A DNA stretch of 64,000 bases from Kribbella sp. NBC_01245 (GTDB lineage Bacteria > Actinomycetota > Actinomycetes > Propionibacteriales > Kribbellaceae): the NCBI RefSeq assembly GCF_036226525.1, contig NZ_CP108487.1, positions 7,316,001 to 7,380,000 on the forward strand. The letters are read 5' to 3'. Positions 45,391 to 53,662 of this stretch are shown in pieces. The translations under genes and the position numbers were made by a program. The first letter of the stretch is position 1. Each line of letters begins with the position of its first letter. The notes under the pieces are model-generated. The model searched no databases. It saw only the letters and a list, made by a program, of their open reading frames with translations, and was not told where the DNA came from.

Positions 45391-45425
45391 GAAGGCCTCC
45401 TGGTCCCGCCCGCCAGGAGGCCTTC
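45391..45425 (+). terminator. Intrinsic terminator after the large hydrolase gene
   Basis: GAAGGCCTCCTGG pairs perfectly with CCAGGAGGCCTTC over 13 bp around a nine-base loop, followed by a T-rich stretch (CTCGTCTTCTTTT) that is also the left end of family A copy 5. Confidence 0.85.
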
Positions 45426-45430
45426 CTCGT

Positions 45431-45534
45431 CTTCTTTTGCGTTCATTCGTCGGAATCCGCCCTCTTGCCACCGCGGACAGGTGCTTCGCCGCGGCGCTGA
45501 GAGGGCGGATTCCGACGAATGAACGCAAAAGAAG
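45431..45534. repeat. Family A palindromic element, copy 5
   Basis: Perfect 35-bp arms at 45431-45465 and 45500-45534 with a 34-base loop. The arms are the same subtype as copy 1 (TTTTGCGTTCATTCG). Its loop resembles that of copy 2 (both contain CCACCGCGGACA). It lies between the terminator and the GH18-like gene. Confidence 0.92.
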
Positions 45535-45573
45535 GGGGCCCCTGCGGAGGTTAGGCTGCCGGGTCGAGGGGGT

Positions 45574-46587
45574 GTGGTGAAGCGGCGGATTCGGTTGGGG
45601 CTGGTCGGGGTGTTGGCGTTCCTGGTGATGTTGCCGGGGATCGTGGCGCTTGAGCTGCGGATGGAGTACGCCGGGGAGGTATCGGGGGAGGCGCGGACCA
45701 GAGGGCGGGATGCGGTTTGGTTGGGGCATGCGTGGGTTGATGGGCGGAAGACGGACGCGGATGTCGCCGAATTGGCCAAGCAGTTGGATGGCACGGGGAT
45801 GCGGGATTTGTACGTGCATACCGGGCCGCTCGAGCATGACGGCACGGTGCCGGCGAAGGTCCATCCGCGTGCGCGGTGGTTCGTGGATGCCGTACATCGG
45901 GTGATGCCGAAGGTGCGGGTTCAGGCCTGGTTGGGGGATGTGGTCGCGCCGGAGAAGCGGCCGGCGCTCGACCTGGAGGATCCAGCGGCTCGTGCTCGTG
46001 TCGCCGCTTCGTCCGCGCAGGTGCTGGATCTTGGTTTCGACGGGATCCACTTCGACTTCGAGCCGGTGCGGTCGGGGTCGCGCGGGTTCCTCGCGGTGCT
46101 GGACGACGTACGCGCGCTGACCGAATCGCGGCAGAAGTTGCTGTCCATCGCGACGCCGCAAATCGACCCGTTGCCGGCCGTCCATCGGGTCGGGATCGCC
46201 CTTGCCGGGCAGGGGAAATACTGGTCCCAGGCGTACTTCGCCGAGACCGCGCGCCGGGTCGACCAGGTCGCCGTCATGTCATACGACACGGCCATGCCGA
46301 TCGAGTCCCTGTACGGCGGATTCGTCGCGCGCCAGACCGCCCTTGCCCTGGAAGTGACCGGCGATGACGTAGACCTCCTGATGGGCTTACCCGCGTATTG
46401 GAAGGACGCCGTCGGCCACCGTGGTTCGGCCGAAACGGTCGAGGCGGCCGTCCGCGGCGCACGCCTCGGCCTCGACCGGAACGCGCCCGGACGCCAATCC
46501 TTCGGCCTCGCCTTGTACGTCGACTTCACCGCCACCCCAGCCCACTGGGCGGCGTACATAGACGGCTGGTGCACCAACCAGAGCTAA
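45574..46587 (+). CDS. Membrane-anchored GH18-like TIM-barrel protein
   Basis: 337 residues with one N-terminal hydrophobic segment (about 7-27) and no lipobox. The motif FDGIHFDFEPV at 155-165 matches the DxxDxDxE catalytic strand of GH18 chitinases, Glu163 being the expected acid. Other strands fit the same barrel (RDLYVHTGPL, VRVQAWLGDV, VAVMSYDT, DLLMGLPAYW). It may hydrolyse or bind an amino-sugar polymer at the cell surface, or be an inactive relative. GTG at 45574 or 45577; GAGGG precedes both. A family B palindrome follows its stop. Confidence 0.75.
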   Translation: MVKRRIRLGLVGVLAFLVMLPGIVALELRMEYAGEVSGEARTRGRDAVWLGHAWVDGRKTDADVAELAKQLDGTGMRDLYVHTGPLEHDGTVPAKVHPRARWFVDAVHRVMPKVRVQAWLGDVVAPEKRPALDLEDPAARARVAASSAQVLDLGFDGIHFDFEPVRSGSRGFLAVLDDVRALTESRQKLLSIATPQIDPLPAVHRVGIALAGQGKYWSQAYFAETARRVDQVAVMSYDTAMPIESLYGGFVARQTALALEVTGDDVDLLMGLPAYWKDAVGHRGSAETVEAAVRGARLGLDRNAPGRQSFGLALYVDFTATPAHWAAYIDGWCTNQS

Positions 46588-46603
46588 TCACTCGCCAACC
46601 TCC

Positions 46604-46692
46604 CTTCCTGCCGCGAGTGGTCGCGTCTGATCCGGGCAGCAACTCAGCCGCGTCGACCGTGCGGACCAGATGTGACCACTCGCGGCAGGAAG
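46604..46692. repeat. Family B palindrome after the GH18-like gene
   Basis: Left arm 46604-46629 (CTTCCTGCCGCGAGTGGTCG onward) and right arm 46667-46692 pair over 26 positions with two mismatches, around a 37-base loop. It lies between two plus-strand genes. Confidence 0.88.
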
Positions 46693-46739
46693 AAGAAGAC
46701 CAGGGGCAAATTGGGTTGTGCTGGGTAGGGGCCGCTGCG

Positions 46740-47594
46740 ATGGTGTGCGCCATGCCGACCTTTTCCGCGCCTGACGGTGCTGAGCTCGCCTATCACGTAA
46801 TAGGCGAAGGTGAACCGCTGATCTGCCTCCCCGGTGGACCAATGCAGGCCTCCGTCTATCTCGGCGAACTCGGCGGCCTTTCGAAACACCGGCAATTGGT
46901 TTTGCTGGACCTGCGCGGAACCGGCGATTCGGCGATTTTCGCGGACGTCACCACCTACCGCTGCGACGAACAGGTCGATGACGTTGAGGCATTGCGCGAG
47001 CACCTCGGCCTCGACCGGGTGGACCTGCTTGGGCATTCCGCCGGCGCGAATCTGGCTGCGTTGTATATCGGCCGCTATCCGGAACGAGTCGGCAAGCTCC
47101 TGCTGATCACGCCTAGCGTTTTCGCCGTCGGGCTCCAGGTCACCGGCGACGACCGGCTCGAGGTCACGCGGCTCCGGCAGGACGAGCCGTGGTTCGGCCC
47201 GGCGTTCGAGGCTTTGCAGCAGATCATCGCCGGCAACGCCACGGGGGAGAGCTGGGCGGCCATCGCGCCGTTCTCGTACGGCCGCTGGGATGTGGCGGCG
47301 CAGGCGCACCAGGCGGCCGAGGACGGTCAGCGGAACAACGAGGCCGCGGCGGCGTACGCAGGCGAAGGCGCCTTCGATCCGGACTCAACTCGTACGGCGC
47401 TCGCGACGTTCTCCCGGCCCGTGCTGGTACTCGCCGGCGAGGTTGATCCCGGCGCTCCGCCGCGCGTGATCGCCGAGTACGCCGGGCTGTTCCCGAACGC
47501 CGAGTTCGCCGTACAACCGGGAGCCGGGCACATGCCGTGGCTGGACGATCCCGACCACTTCGTCGCGACAGTCGCACCCTTCCTGAAGGATTGA
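46740..47594 (+). CDS. Alpha/beta hydrolase
   Basis: 284 residues. Fold features: LICLPGGPMQ oxyanion strand, LDLRGTGDS, nucleophile elbow GHSAGA, Asp in LAGEVDPGAPP and His in GAGHMPWLDDP. It resembles proline iminopeptidase and haloalkane-type hydrolases. The start may be ATG 46740 or 46752; the second gives the more usual N-terminus (MPTFSAPDGAELAYHV). It stands alone between a family B palindrome and the lipoate ligase gene. The substrate is unknown. Confidence 0.9.
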   Translation: MVCAMPTFSAPDGAELAYHVIGEGEPLICLPGGPMQASVYLGELGGLSKHRQLVLLDLRGTGDSAIFADVTTYRCDEQVDDVEALREHLGLDRVDLLGHSAGANLAALYIGRYPERVGKLLLITPSVFAVGLQVTGDDRLEVTRLRQDEPWFGPAFEALQQIIAGNATGESWAAIAPFSYGRWDVAAQAHQAAEDGQRNNEAAAAYAGEGAFDPDSTRTALATFSRPVLVLAGEVDPGAPPRVIAEYAGLFPNAEFAVQPGAGHMPWLDDPDHFVATVAPFLKD

Positions 47595-47687
47595 CCGCGA
47601 ATAGTCTTATTTTGTTGCCTTTCGTGGGCCCGACCTCGGACGTCGACCTGCCCTACGGCATCACCAGCCTCGAACTCGGATAGGTCC

Positions 47688-47714
47688 CCCTTGTTTATGC
47701 GGCATAAACAAGGG
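47688..47714. promoter_or_regulatory. Perfect 27-bp palindrome over the lipoate ligase ribosome-binding site
   Basis: Arms CCCTTGTTTATGC at 47688-47700 and its complement at 47702-47714 around one base. The right arm includes the start of AGGGAGG, the ribosome site for the downstream GTG. It may be an operator or an RNA hairpin that hides the ribosome site. There is no T-run. Confidence 0.75.
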
Positions 47715-47726
47715 AGGCGGGCGGTT

Positions 47727-48788
47727 GTGGCGGGTATGCATGGTGAGTACAAGGTGCCTGGTGGCAAGTTGGTGGTTGCGGACGTTGATGTGAGCGAAGG
47801 GGTTCGGATCAAGCGCGCGCAGATCAGCGGCGACTTCTTCCTCGAACCAGACGACGCGCTCGAGCGGATCAACGGAGCACTGGCAGGCCTGCCGATCGAG
47901 GCATCGACGGCCCAGGTGGCGGCCCGGGTCCGGGCGGCGCTGGGGGATGGCGTCGAGATGATCGGGTTCTCGCCGGAGGCCGTCGCGGTCGCCGTACGAC
48001 GTGCGTTGACCGGCGCGACCGGCTGGCACGACCACCAGTGGGAGTTCGTGCACGACGTACCGCGTGAACCGGCGTTGCAGATGGCGCTCGACGAGGTGCT
48101 GGCCGAAGAGGTCGGCAACGGGGAGCGGCCGCCGACCCTGCGCGTCTGGGAGTGGGCGTCAAACGCGGTCATCGTCGGCAGCTTCCAGTCGCTCCGCAAC
48201 GAGGTCGACCTGGAAGGCGCAGCCAAGCACAACGTCACGGTCGTACGGCGGATCAGCGGTGGCGGTGCGATGTTCGTCGAGCCCGGCAACACCATCACGT
48301 ACTCCCTCTACGTGCCCGAGTCGCTCGTCTCCGGCCTCTCGTTCGTGGAGTCGTACGCGTTCCTCGACGACTGGGTCATCGGCGCGCTGAACGAACTCGG
48401 CATCGCGGCGACATACCAGCCGATCAACGACATCACCTCGCCCGCGGGCAAGATCGCCGGCGCCGCGCAGAAGCGGTTCGCGGGCGGCGCGCTGCTGCAT
48501 CACGTGACGATGGCGTACGACATGGACGCCGCGAAGATGGTCGAGGTGCTGCGCATCGGGCGCGAGAAGCTCTCCGACAAGGGCACCACCAGCGCCAACA
48601 AACGGGTCGACCCGCTGCGCAGTCAGACCGGGCTCGAGCGCGGAGCCGTCATCGACCGGATGGCTGGTTCGTTCAAGGAACGCTACGGCCTGGCTGAAGG
48701 CAAGATCGGCGACGAGACGGTTGCCGAGGCCCAGCAGCGCGTGCTCACAAAATTCGGCACCGAAGAGTGGCTCACGCGGGTGCCCTGA
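47727..48788 (+). CDS. Lipoate-protein ligase with permuted domain order
   Basis: 353 residues. Residues about 1-90 match the accessory C-terminal domain of LplA (KVPGGKLVVADVDV, ISGDFFLEPDDALERI), here at the N-terminus. Residues about 105-345 are the catalytic LplA/BirA-like domain: ALQMALDEVL, VVRRISGGGAMF and the lysine segment ITSPAGKIAGAAQK. It attaches lipoate or octanoate to 2-oxoacid dehydrogenase or glycine cleavage proteins. The GTG at 47727 has AGGGAGG nine bases upstream; ATG 47736 is an alternative. The 3' end overlaps the DUF624 gene on the other strand by 17 bases. Confidence 0.9.
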   Translation: MAGMHGEYKVPGGKLVVADVDVSEGVRIKRAQISGDFFLEPDDALERINGALAGLPIEASTAQVAARVRAALGDGVEMIGFSPEAVAVAVRRALTGATGWHDHQWEFVHDVPREPALQMALDEVLAEEVGNGERPPTLRVWEWASNAVIVGSFQSLRNEVDLEGAAKHNVTVVRRISGGGAMFVEPGNTITYSLYVPESLVSGLSFVESYAFLDDWVIGALNELGIAATYQPINDITSPAGKIAGAAQKRFAGGALLHHVTMAYDMDAAKMVEVLRIGREKLSDKGTTSANKRVDPLRSQTGLERGAVIDRMAGSFKERYGLAEGKIGDETVAEAQQRVLTKFGTEEWLTRVP

Positions 48789-49428
48789 CGGACGCCCCGA
48801 GTTGGAAGCGCGCGTTGATGAGCATCACCCACGCGGCACAACCTGGCACGGTGGTCAGGCCCAGCAGCGGAGCCTGGTTGACCAGGACCAGTGCGACCGC
48901 GCCGACGACCAGGCTGACCAGACTCCACGGCCAGCCGCGAACCGCCGCATAGACGGCGACTCGTGCCACCGAAAACAGGTCAAGAGCAGAGCCCGAAAGC
49001 AGTGCGAGCGCACAAGACCCGGCCGACACCAGCAAGACCACCAACACGACTAAGAGCGGGACGAGCGCCGCACCCGGCATCGCGTCGTACAGCATCGCGA
49101 TGTCAGCCAGCAGCACCCCGACCAACCCGGTCACCACCGCCGAGATCGCCAGCGCACGACGCCAATGCGCCCGATAGGCCGCGACGAACAACCGCACCGG
49201 AGGCCGGGAATCGTCGTCTCCCAGATACGCAAAAGCCGCAGCAACCGCCGGCCCCGCGAGCACCACGAGAATCCCAAAGAAGACGGGATAACGCCACGGC
49301 TCGGCGACCGTGAGCAACCCGAAAAGCAGCGGAAGTGACCCTACCACGAGCCCAAGATTCACTACCAGGACCCGATGGATGAACGACCAAAGCAGTTCCC
49401 AGGTGTCGAGCGTCAGCAAGCGGTTCAT
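48772..49428 (-). CDS. DUF624/YesL-like membrane protein
   Basis: 218 residues with about five hydrophobic segments. The start MNRLLTLDTWELLWSF and the RVLVVNLGLVVGSLP and WPWSLVSLVVG segments fit the DUF624 family, which is regularly found beside sugar ABC importers in Gram-positive bacteria. Function unknown. ATG overlaps the stop of the permease gene by four bases, so it closes the ABC operon. Confidence 0.85.
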   Translation of the reverse strand: MNRLLTLDTWELLWSFIHRVLVVNLGLVVGSLPLLFGLLTVAEPWRYPVFFGILVVLAGPAVAAAFAYLGDDDSRPPVRLFVAAYRAHWRRALAISAVVTGLVGVLLADIAMLYDAMPGAALVPLLVVLVVLLVSAGSCALALLSGSALDLFSVARVAVYAAVRGWPWSLVSLVVGAVALVLVNQAPLLGLTTVPGCAAWVMLINARFQLGASVRAPA

Positions 49429-50312
49429 TTCATTCCACTGGTGGCGATGCCTTGCACGAAGTACTTCTGCCCGAGCAAGAAGATCACCAGAATCGGCAGC
49501 ACCGACAAAACCGAGCCCGTCATGATCATCGCGTACTCCGCATCGTATAAACCGACAAACGACCGCAGGCCCAACTGAATCGTCCACAACTTGTTGTCCG
49601 TCAAGTAAATGAACGGCCCCATGTAGTCATTCCACGTATGCACGAAAGTGAGTAGCGCAAGGCTGGCCAGCGCCGGTTTCGACAGCGGCAGCATGATTCG
49701 CGCCCAGATCCCGTATTCGCTGAGCCCGTCCAACCGCGCGGCCTCGCTGAGCTCATCGGGAATCGTCAGGTAGTACTGCCGCATCAAGAAGACGCCGAAG
49801 GCACTGAACGCCTGCAACAAGATCAACGACAGGTGCGTGTTCACCAGGCCGGCCTTCTGCATGATGATGTACTGCGGCACCATGTACGCCTGCCACGGCA
49901 CGGCGATCGTCGCCAGGTACGCAAGGAACAACGCGTCGCGGCCGGGGAAACGCACCTTGGCGAAGCCGTACGCCGCGAAGCTGCCCGTCAATACCTGCAG
50001 GGCCGTGATCGTGATGCTCAGGAAGACCGAGTTGCGCAAGTACGTCAGCAGCGGGATGCGATCCCAGATCTTGGTGAAGTTGTCCCAGTGGAACTCCGCC
50101 GGAATCCACCGGACCGGGACGCTGAACACCTCGGCGTCGAGCTTGAGCGACGACGACACCATCCACGCGAACGGCATCAGCACCGCCGCCGACAACACCA
50201 CCAGCAGCACGTATGCCAGCACACGTCGTACGGACGGCCGCTGTCGTGACGGCCGGTGCTCCAAAACAGGCGGGTCCTCGACTGGCGTCGGCGGAGAGAC
50301 GGTCAACGTCAT
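49425..50312 (-). CDS. Carbohydrate ABC transporter permease, MalG type
   Basis: 295 residues, six membrane segments. The inner-membrane signature EAARLDGLSEYGIWARIMLPLSKPALA (EAA loop) is clear, and the C-terminus FLLGQKYFVQGIATSGMK is typical of the MalG/LacG group. It pairs with the MalF-type permease encoded upstream, which it overlaps by four bases. No ATPase gene is nearby; these CUT1 importers often share an MsiK-type ATPase encoded elsewhere. Confidence 0.95.
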   Translation of the reverse strand: MTLTVSPPTPVEDPPVLEHRPSRQRPSVRRVLAYVLLVVLSAAVLMPFAWMVSSSLKLDAEVFSVPVRWIPAEFHWDNFTKIWDRIPLLTYLRNSVFLSITITALQVLTGSFAAYGFAKVRFPGRDALFLAYLATIAVPWQAYMVPQYIIMQKAGLVNTHLSLILLQAFSAFGVFLMRQYYLTIPDELSEAARLDGLSEYGIWARIMLPLSKPALASLALLTFVHTWNDYMGPFIYLTDNKLWTIQLGLRSFVGLYDAEYAMIMTGSVLSVLPILVIFLLGQKYFVQGIATSGMK

Positions 50313-51214
50313 CGCTCACTCCTTCGCTGCAAGCGGAACTGGATCACCGTGATCAGCAGCACGATCACGAACAGGACCATCGAGACCGCCGACGAGTAAC
50401 CGAACCGGCCCTGGGTGATGCCCTCGCGGAAGATCACCTGGGACAGCACCAGCGTCGCGCGGCCAGGACCGCCCTCCGTCATCACCTGCACCAGGTCGAA
50501 CACCTTGAAGCTCGAGATGGTCAGCATGATCAGCACGAAGAACGTTGTCGGACGCAACGACGGCACGGTGATGTGCCGGAATTGCTGCCAGGCGTTCGCC
50601 CCGTCGACCTTGGCCGCCTCGTACAGCTCGCCCGGAATCGTCTGCAGTCCGGCCAGGTAGAGGATCATGTAGTAGCCGAGATCGCGCCAGACGCTGGCCA
50701 TGATCACGGCCGGCATCGCCCAGGTCGTGGACGTCGTCCAGCCCGGCGGGTTGTCGATGCCGATGGTCCGCAACAGCTGGTTGACCGGGCCGAGGTCCGG
50801 ACTGAGCAGCATGTTCCACACCACGGCAACCGCGACCAGTGACGTGATGTAGGGAAAGAACAGCGCGGTCCGGAAGAACTGCACCGCCCGCAACTTCTGG
50901 TTCAGCAGTACGGCGAAACCGAGGGCCGCGCACAACGTGAGCGGCACATGGCCGACCGCGTAGTACACGGTGTTCTGCAACGCCGTCCAGAAGGTGTCGT
51001 TGTGGATCATCCGGCGGAAGTTCGCCAGGCCGACCCACTTCGGGGTGCTGTAGGAATCCCAGTCCAGGAAGGACAGGGCGAGCGAGGCCAGGACCGGCAC
51101 GAGCGTCAGGGCGGCGAAGCCGAGGAAGTTCGGCAGGATGAAACTCCAGCCCACCCTGATGCTGTGCCGGCGTCGGGCCGCCGCGGTCGTTGGACCGGTT
51201 GCGGTGAGGGTCAC
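50309..51214 (-). CDS. Carbohydrate ABC transporter permease, MalF/UgpA type
   Basis: 301 residues with six membrane segments and the EAA loop ELYEAAKVDGANAWQQFRHITVP. The N-terminus has GWSFILPNFLGFAALTLVPV, usual in the UgpA group. It forms the CUT1 importer with the MalG-type permease. It starts five bases before the substrate-binding protein stop on the operon, close enough for coupling. Confidence 0.95.
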   Translation of the reverse strand: MTLTATGPTTAAARRRHSIRVGWSFILPNFLGFAALTLVPVLASLALSFLDWDSYSTPKWVGLANFRRMIHNDTFWTALQNTVYYAVGHVPLTLCAALGFAVLLNQKLRAVQFFRTALFFPYITSLVAVAVVWNMLLSPDLGPVNQLLRTIGIDNPPGWTTSTTWAMPAVIMASVWRDLGYYMILYLAGLQTIPGELYEAAKVDGANAWQQFRHITVPSLRPTTFFVLIMLTISSFKVFDLVQVMTEGGPGRATLVLSQVIFREGITQGRFGYSSAVSMVLFVIVLLITVIQFRLQRRSER

Positions 51215-51219
51215 GGGGC

Positions 51220-52491
51220 TCAGCCGACCTCGGACTTCACCCGGTTGGACATCTCGGTGAGACCTTCGTCCAGGGACTTCTCACCGGTCATGATCAGCTC
51301 GTGCTCCTCGGTCAGGATCTGGTCGATATCCGAGGCCTTGTCGCTGACCGGCATCTCCAGCACGACCTGGTCCGGCTTGAAGGCCTTCTTCGCCACCGCG
51401 TCGTTCGGGATACCGGGCAGGGCGAAGTAGGTGTCGAGGATCTGCTGGCTCTGCAGGGACGGCGTCGCGCCCACCTTGGCGACCGCGGTCGCGCCGTCGG
51501 TGCCGGCGGCCCAGGTGACGAACTTCTTCGCCGCCTCGGCGTTCTTGGCCTTCTTGTTCACCGCGAAGGCGGTCGGCGAACCGAAGCTGGTCACCTTGCC
51601 ACCGGCCTCGCGCTGCGGTAGCGGAGCCATGCCCCAGTCGACCTTGTGCTTGCCCGCGGCCTTGTCCGTCAGCAACCTCGCGCCGTACCAGGTGCCCATC
51701 GGCATCATCACGGCCTTGCTGGTGGAGAACATGGTGTCGTAGGTGACCTTCTGGCTCGAGGTCGTTGCCCACGGCATCAACGCGCCACTGGTCTGCAGGT
51801 CCAGCGTCATCGCGTACTGGTCGCGCATGAACCCGTAGTTGCCACTGAGCAGGTCGCCACCGGTCTGCGCGGCCGCGACGGCCTCGACGACCGATCGCCA
51901 GGTGTGCTGGTGCACGCCGTACACCTTGCTCGCGCCGGTGCCCTTGGTCATGCTCTTGCCCAGCGCGGCGTAGTCGGCCCAGGTGAGATTCTGCAGCTTC
52001 GACTCGGGCACGCCCGCCTGCTTCAGCAGCGTCTTGTTGTAGTAGAGCACCCAGAAGTCCTGCCGGTAGGGCAAGGCGTAGTACTCGCCGCTGAGCTCGT
52101 ACGACGTCAGTCCCGACTGCTTCACCGGGTCGAGCTGCTTGGCCTCTTCGGTCAGCGAGGCCAGCTGACCGCGGGTGCCGAAGCGCGCGTAGTCGATGAC
52201 GTTCTTCATCGTGAGTACGTCGGTGGTGTCGCCGCCGGCCAGCATGGTGGTGACCTTCTCGGCGTAGTCGTCGGCCAGGATGTCGACCGGCTGTACGTCG
52301 ATGTCGGGGTTGGCCTTCTCGAAGCCGTCGATGATCGCCTTGAACTCCGGAGTGGTCTCGTAGTTCCAGAGGGCGACCTTGAGGATCTGCCGGCCATCGG
52401 CGGACTGGCTGGGGGTGTCGCCACCGCCGCAACCGGCCAGCAAGGTCAGGCTGGCGGCCGCAGCGAGGGCGGGGACGAGGTGTCGCTTCAC
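51220..52491 (-). CDS. Extracellular sugar-binding lipoprotein of an ABC importer
   Basis: 423 residues. Signal peptide with lipobox TLLAGC, the lipidated cysteine being residue 21. The mature part is a CUT1 family 1 solute-binding protein (ILKVALWNYETTPEFKAIIDGF, DVLTMKNVIDYARF, VLYYNKTLLKQAGVP, WTWADYAALGK-like region). It delivers an oligosaccharide or glycoside to the two permeases. The GTG start has AAGGAG eight bases upstream. The adjacent heparinase-like genes suggest a uronate-containing glycan fragment, which is inference. Confidence 0.94.
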   Translation of the reverse strand: MKRHLVPALAAAASLTLLAGCGGGDTPSQSADGRQILKVALWNYETTPEFKAIIDGFEKANPDIDVQPVDILADDYAEKVTTMLAGGDTTDVLTMKNVIDYARFGTRGQLASLTEEAKQLDPVKQSGLTSYELSGEYYALPYRQDFWVLYYNKTLLKQAGVPESKLQNLTWADYAALGKSMTKGTGASKVYGVHQHTWRSVVEAVAAAQTGGDLLSGNYGFMRDQYAMTLDLQTSGALMPWATTSSQKVTYDTMFSTSKAVMMPMGTWYGARLLTDKAAGKHKVDWGMAPLPQREAGGKVTSFGSPTAFAVNKKAKNAEAAKKFVTWAAGTDGATAVAKVGATPSLQSQQILDTYFALPGIPNDAVAKKAFKPDQVVLEMPVSDKASDIDQILTEEHELIMTGEKSLDEGLTEMSNRVKSEVG

Positions 52492-52517
52492 GGCGAAACT
52501 CCTTGTGTTGAAGGGGA

Positions 52518-53528
52518 TTAGGCGTTGAGGGCGAAACCCTCGGCGGTGATCCGGGTACGCAGCGGAACGTCCGCGACCCATCGGGCGATCTCGTCGAGGG
52601 TGTGGTCGGTCAACCGGCGGATCTCCGAGCCGAGTGAGCCGGCGATATGCGGGGTGACCATCACGTTGGGTACCGAGCGCAGCGGCGAGTCGCCCGGTAG
52701 TGGTTCGGGATCGGTGACGTCGAGGATCGCGAACAGCCGTCCCGAGCGGCATTCGCGGGCCAGGGCGGCGGAGTCGATCAAGCTGCCCCGCGCGGTGTTG
52801 ACGACGGTCGCGTGGTCCGGCAGCAGCGCGAGCTCCGCGGCCCCGATCATGTGGTGCGTGCTGGGCAGCGCCGGCGCGTGCAACGAGAGCACCTCGGCCC
52901 TGGCGAGCAGCTCGGGTAGTTCCACCAGCACACCGCCCGCCTCGGCGACGGCGACGGGATCGGCGTACGGGTCGGCGACCAGAACGGTCGGTTCGTCGAG
53001 GGTCCGGAGTAGTTCGACGACCCGGCGCCCGGTCCGCGAGAACCCGACGATGCCGATCGTGCGCCGGTAGTTGGACAGGTTGCCGAAGCCGCGCGGATGC
53101 CCCCAGCCCTGGTACGCCGTGCTCTCGTCGACGGCGAGGAACGGCGCCTTCTTGCCCGCGAAGATGATCGCCGCGAGCGTGTACTCGGCGACCGGTACGG
53201 CGTTCGCGTCCGCGGCGCTGGTGACCGTGATCGGGCGGTTCCACACCTCGTCGTCCACCAGCGGCCGGACGCTGCCCGCGCCGTGGAAGACGGCCCGCAG
53301 TCGCGTAGCTGCGTCGAGGCGGTCCCGGGTCAGCCGGGGCGCTCCCCACGAGGTGAACAGCAGGTCCGCCGTGGCCAGCCGCGCCCGGGCCGGCGACGAG
53401 TCGAGCTCGTCGGTCCAGACCGGATCGGCCAGCCTGACCAGCGAGGCGAGCCGATCCAGCCGGGCCTGGTCGAAATGGGCCTCGAACGAATCGCGGTCCA
53501 TCACGATCAGCGCGGTGGGCTTTTGCAA
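52518..53528 (-). CDS. D-2-hydroxyacid dehydrogenase
   Basis: About 336 residues. NAD-binding GIVGFSRTGR, catalytic Arg in NTARGSLID, Glu in DVTDPEP, His in TPHIAGSLG. It heads the ABC importer operon and probably oxidises or reduces a breakdown acid. A TTG start is chosen because GGAG lies eight bases upstream; the first ATG is nine codons on. A LacI-type site lies 20 bases before the start. It is a relative of the dehydrogenase at 20318-21286, sharing SWG-P, GAGSVRPLVD and the TPHIAG region. Confidence 0.87.
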   Translation of the reverse strand: MQKPTALIVMDRDSFEAHFDQARLDRLASLVRLADPVWTDELDSSPARARLATADLLFTSWGAPRLTRDRLDAATRLRAVFHGAGSVRPLVDDEVWNRPITVTSAADANAVPVAEYTLAAIIFAGKKAPFLAVDESTAYQGWGHPRGFGNLSNYRRTIGIVGFSRTGRRVVELLRTLDEPTVLVADPYADPVAVAEAGGVLVELPELLARAEVLSLHAPALPSTHHMIGAAELALLPDHATVVNTARGSLIDSAALARECRSGRLFAILDVTDPEPLPGDSPLRSVPNVMVTPHIAGSLGSEIRRLTDHTLDEIARWVADVPLRTRITAEGFALNA

Positions 53529-53547
53529 GGTGGGTTCTCCAGACGCT

Positions 53548-53561
53548 GGCAAGCGGTTACC
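53548..53561. promoter_or_regulatory. LacI-type operator before the ABC importer operon
   Basis: GGCAAGCGGTTACC, one arm identical to the palindrome at 26070 and the other diverged. It lies in the divergent gap between the dehydrogenase and the DeoR/LacI hybrid regulator. Confidence 0.55.
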
Positions 53562-53572
53562 GTTTCGGGTGT

Positions 53573-53653
53573 GTGAACATGAGATGTCTTGCTCGAACAC
53601 AAGATCTACGGCTCGATCGGAACTGATCAGAAACGTTCAGACTCGAACATGGG
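53573..53653. promoter_or_regulatory. Three GAACA-type direct repeats before the hybrid regulator
   Basis: GTGAACATGAG, CTCGAACACAAG and CTCGAACATGGG occur at 53573, 53592 and 53642. Direct repeats are common DeoR sites, so these may bind the regulator encoded immediately downstream. Confidence 0.4.
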
Positions 53654-53662
53654 AGGAATCGG

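Noticed and set aside
51220-53349. Single long frame joining the sugar-binding protein to upstream sequence
   Set aside because: The lipoprotein signal at the GTG of 52491 marks the true start; the upstream part overlaps the dehydrogenase gene in another frame.
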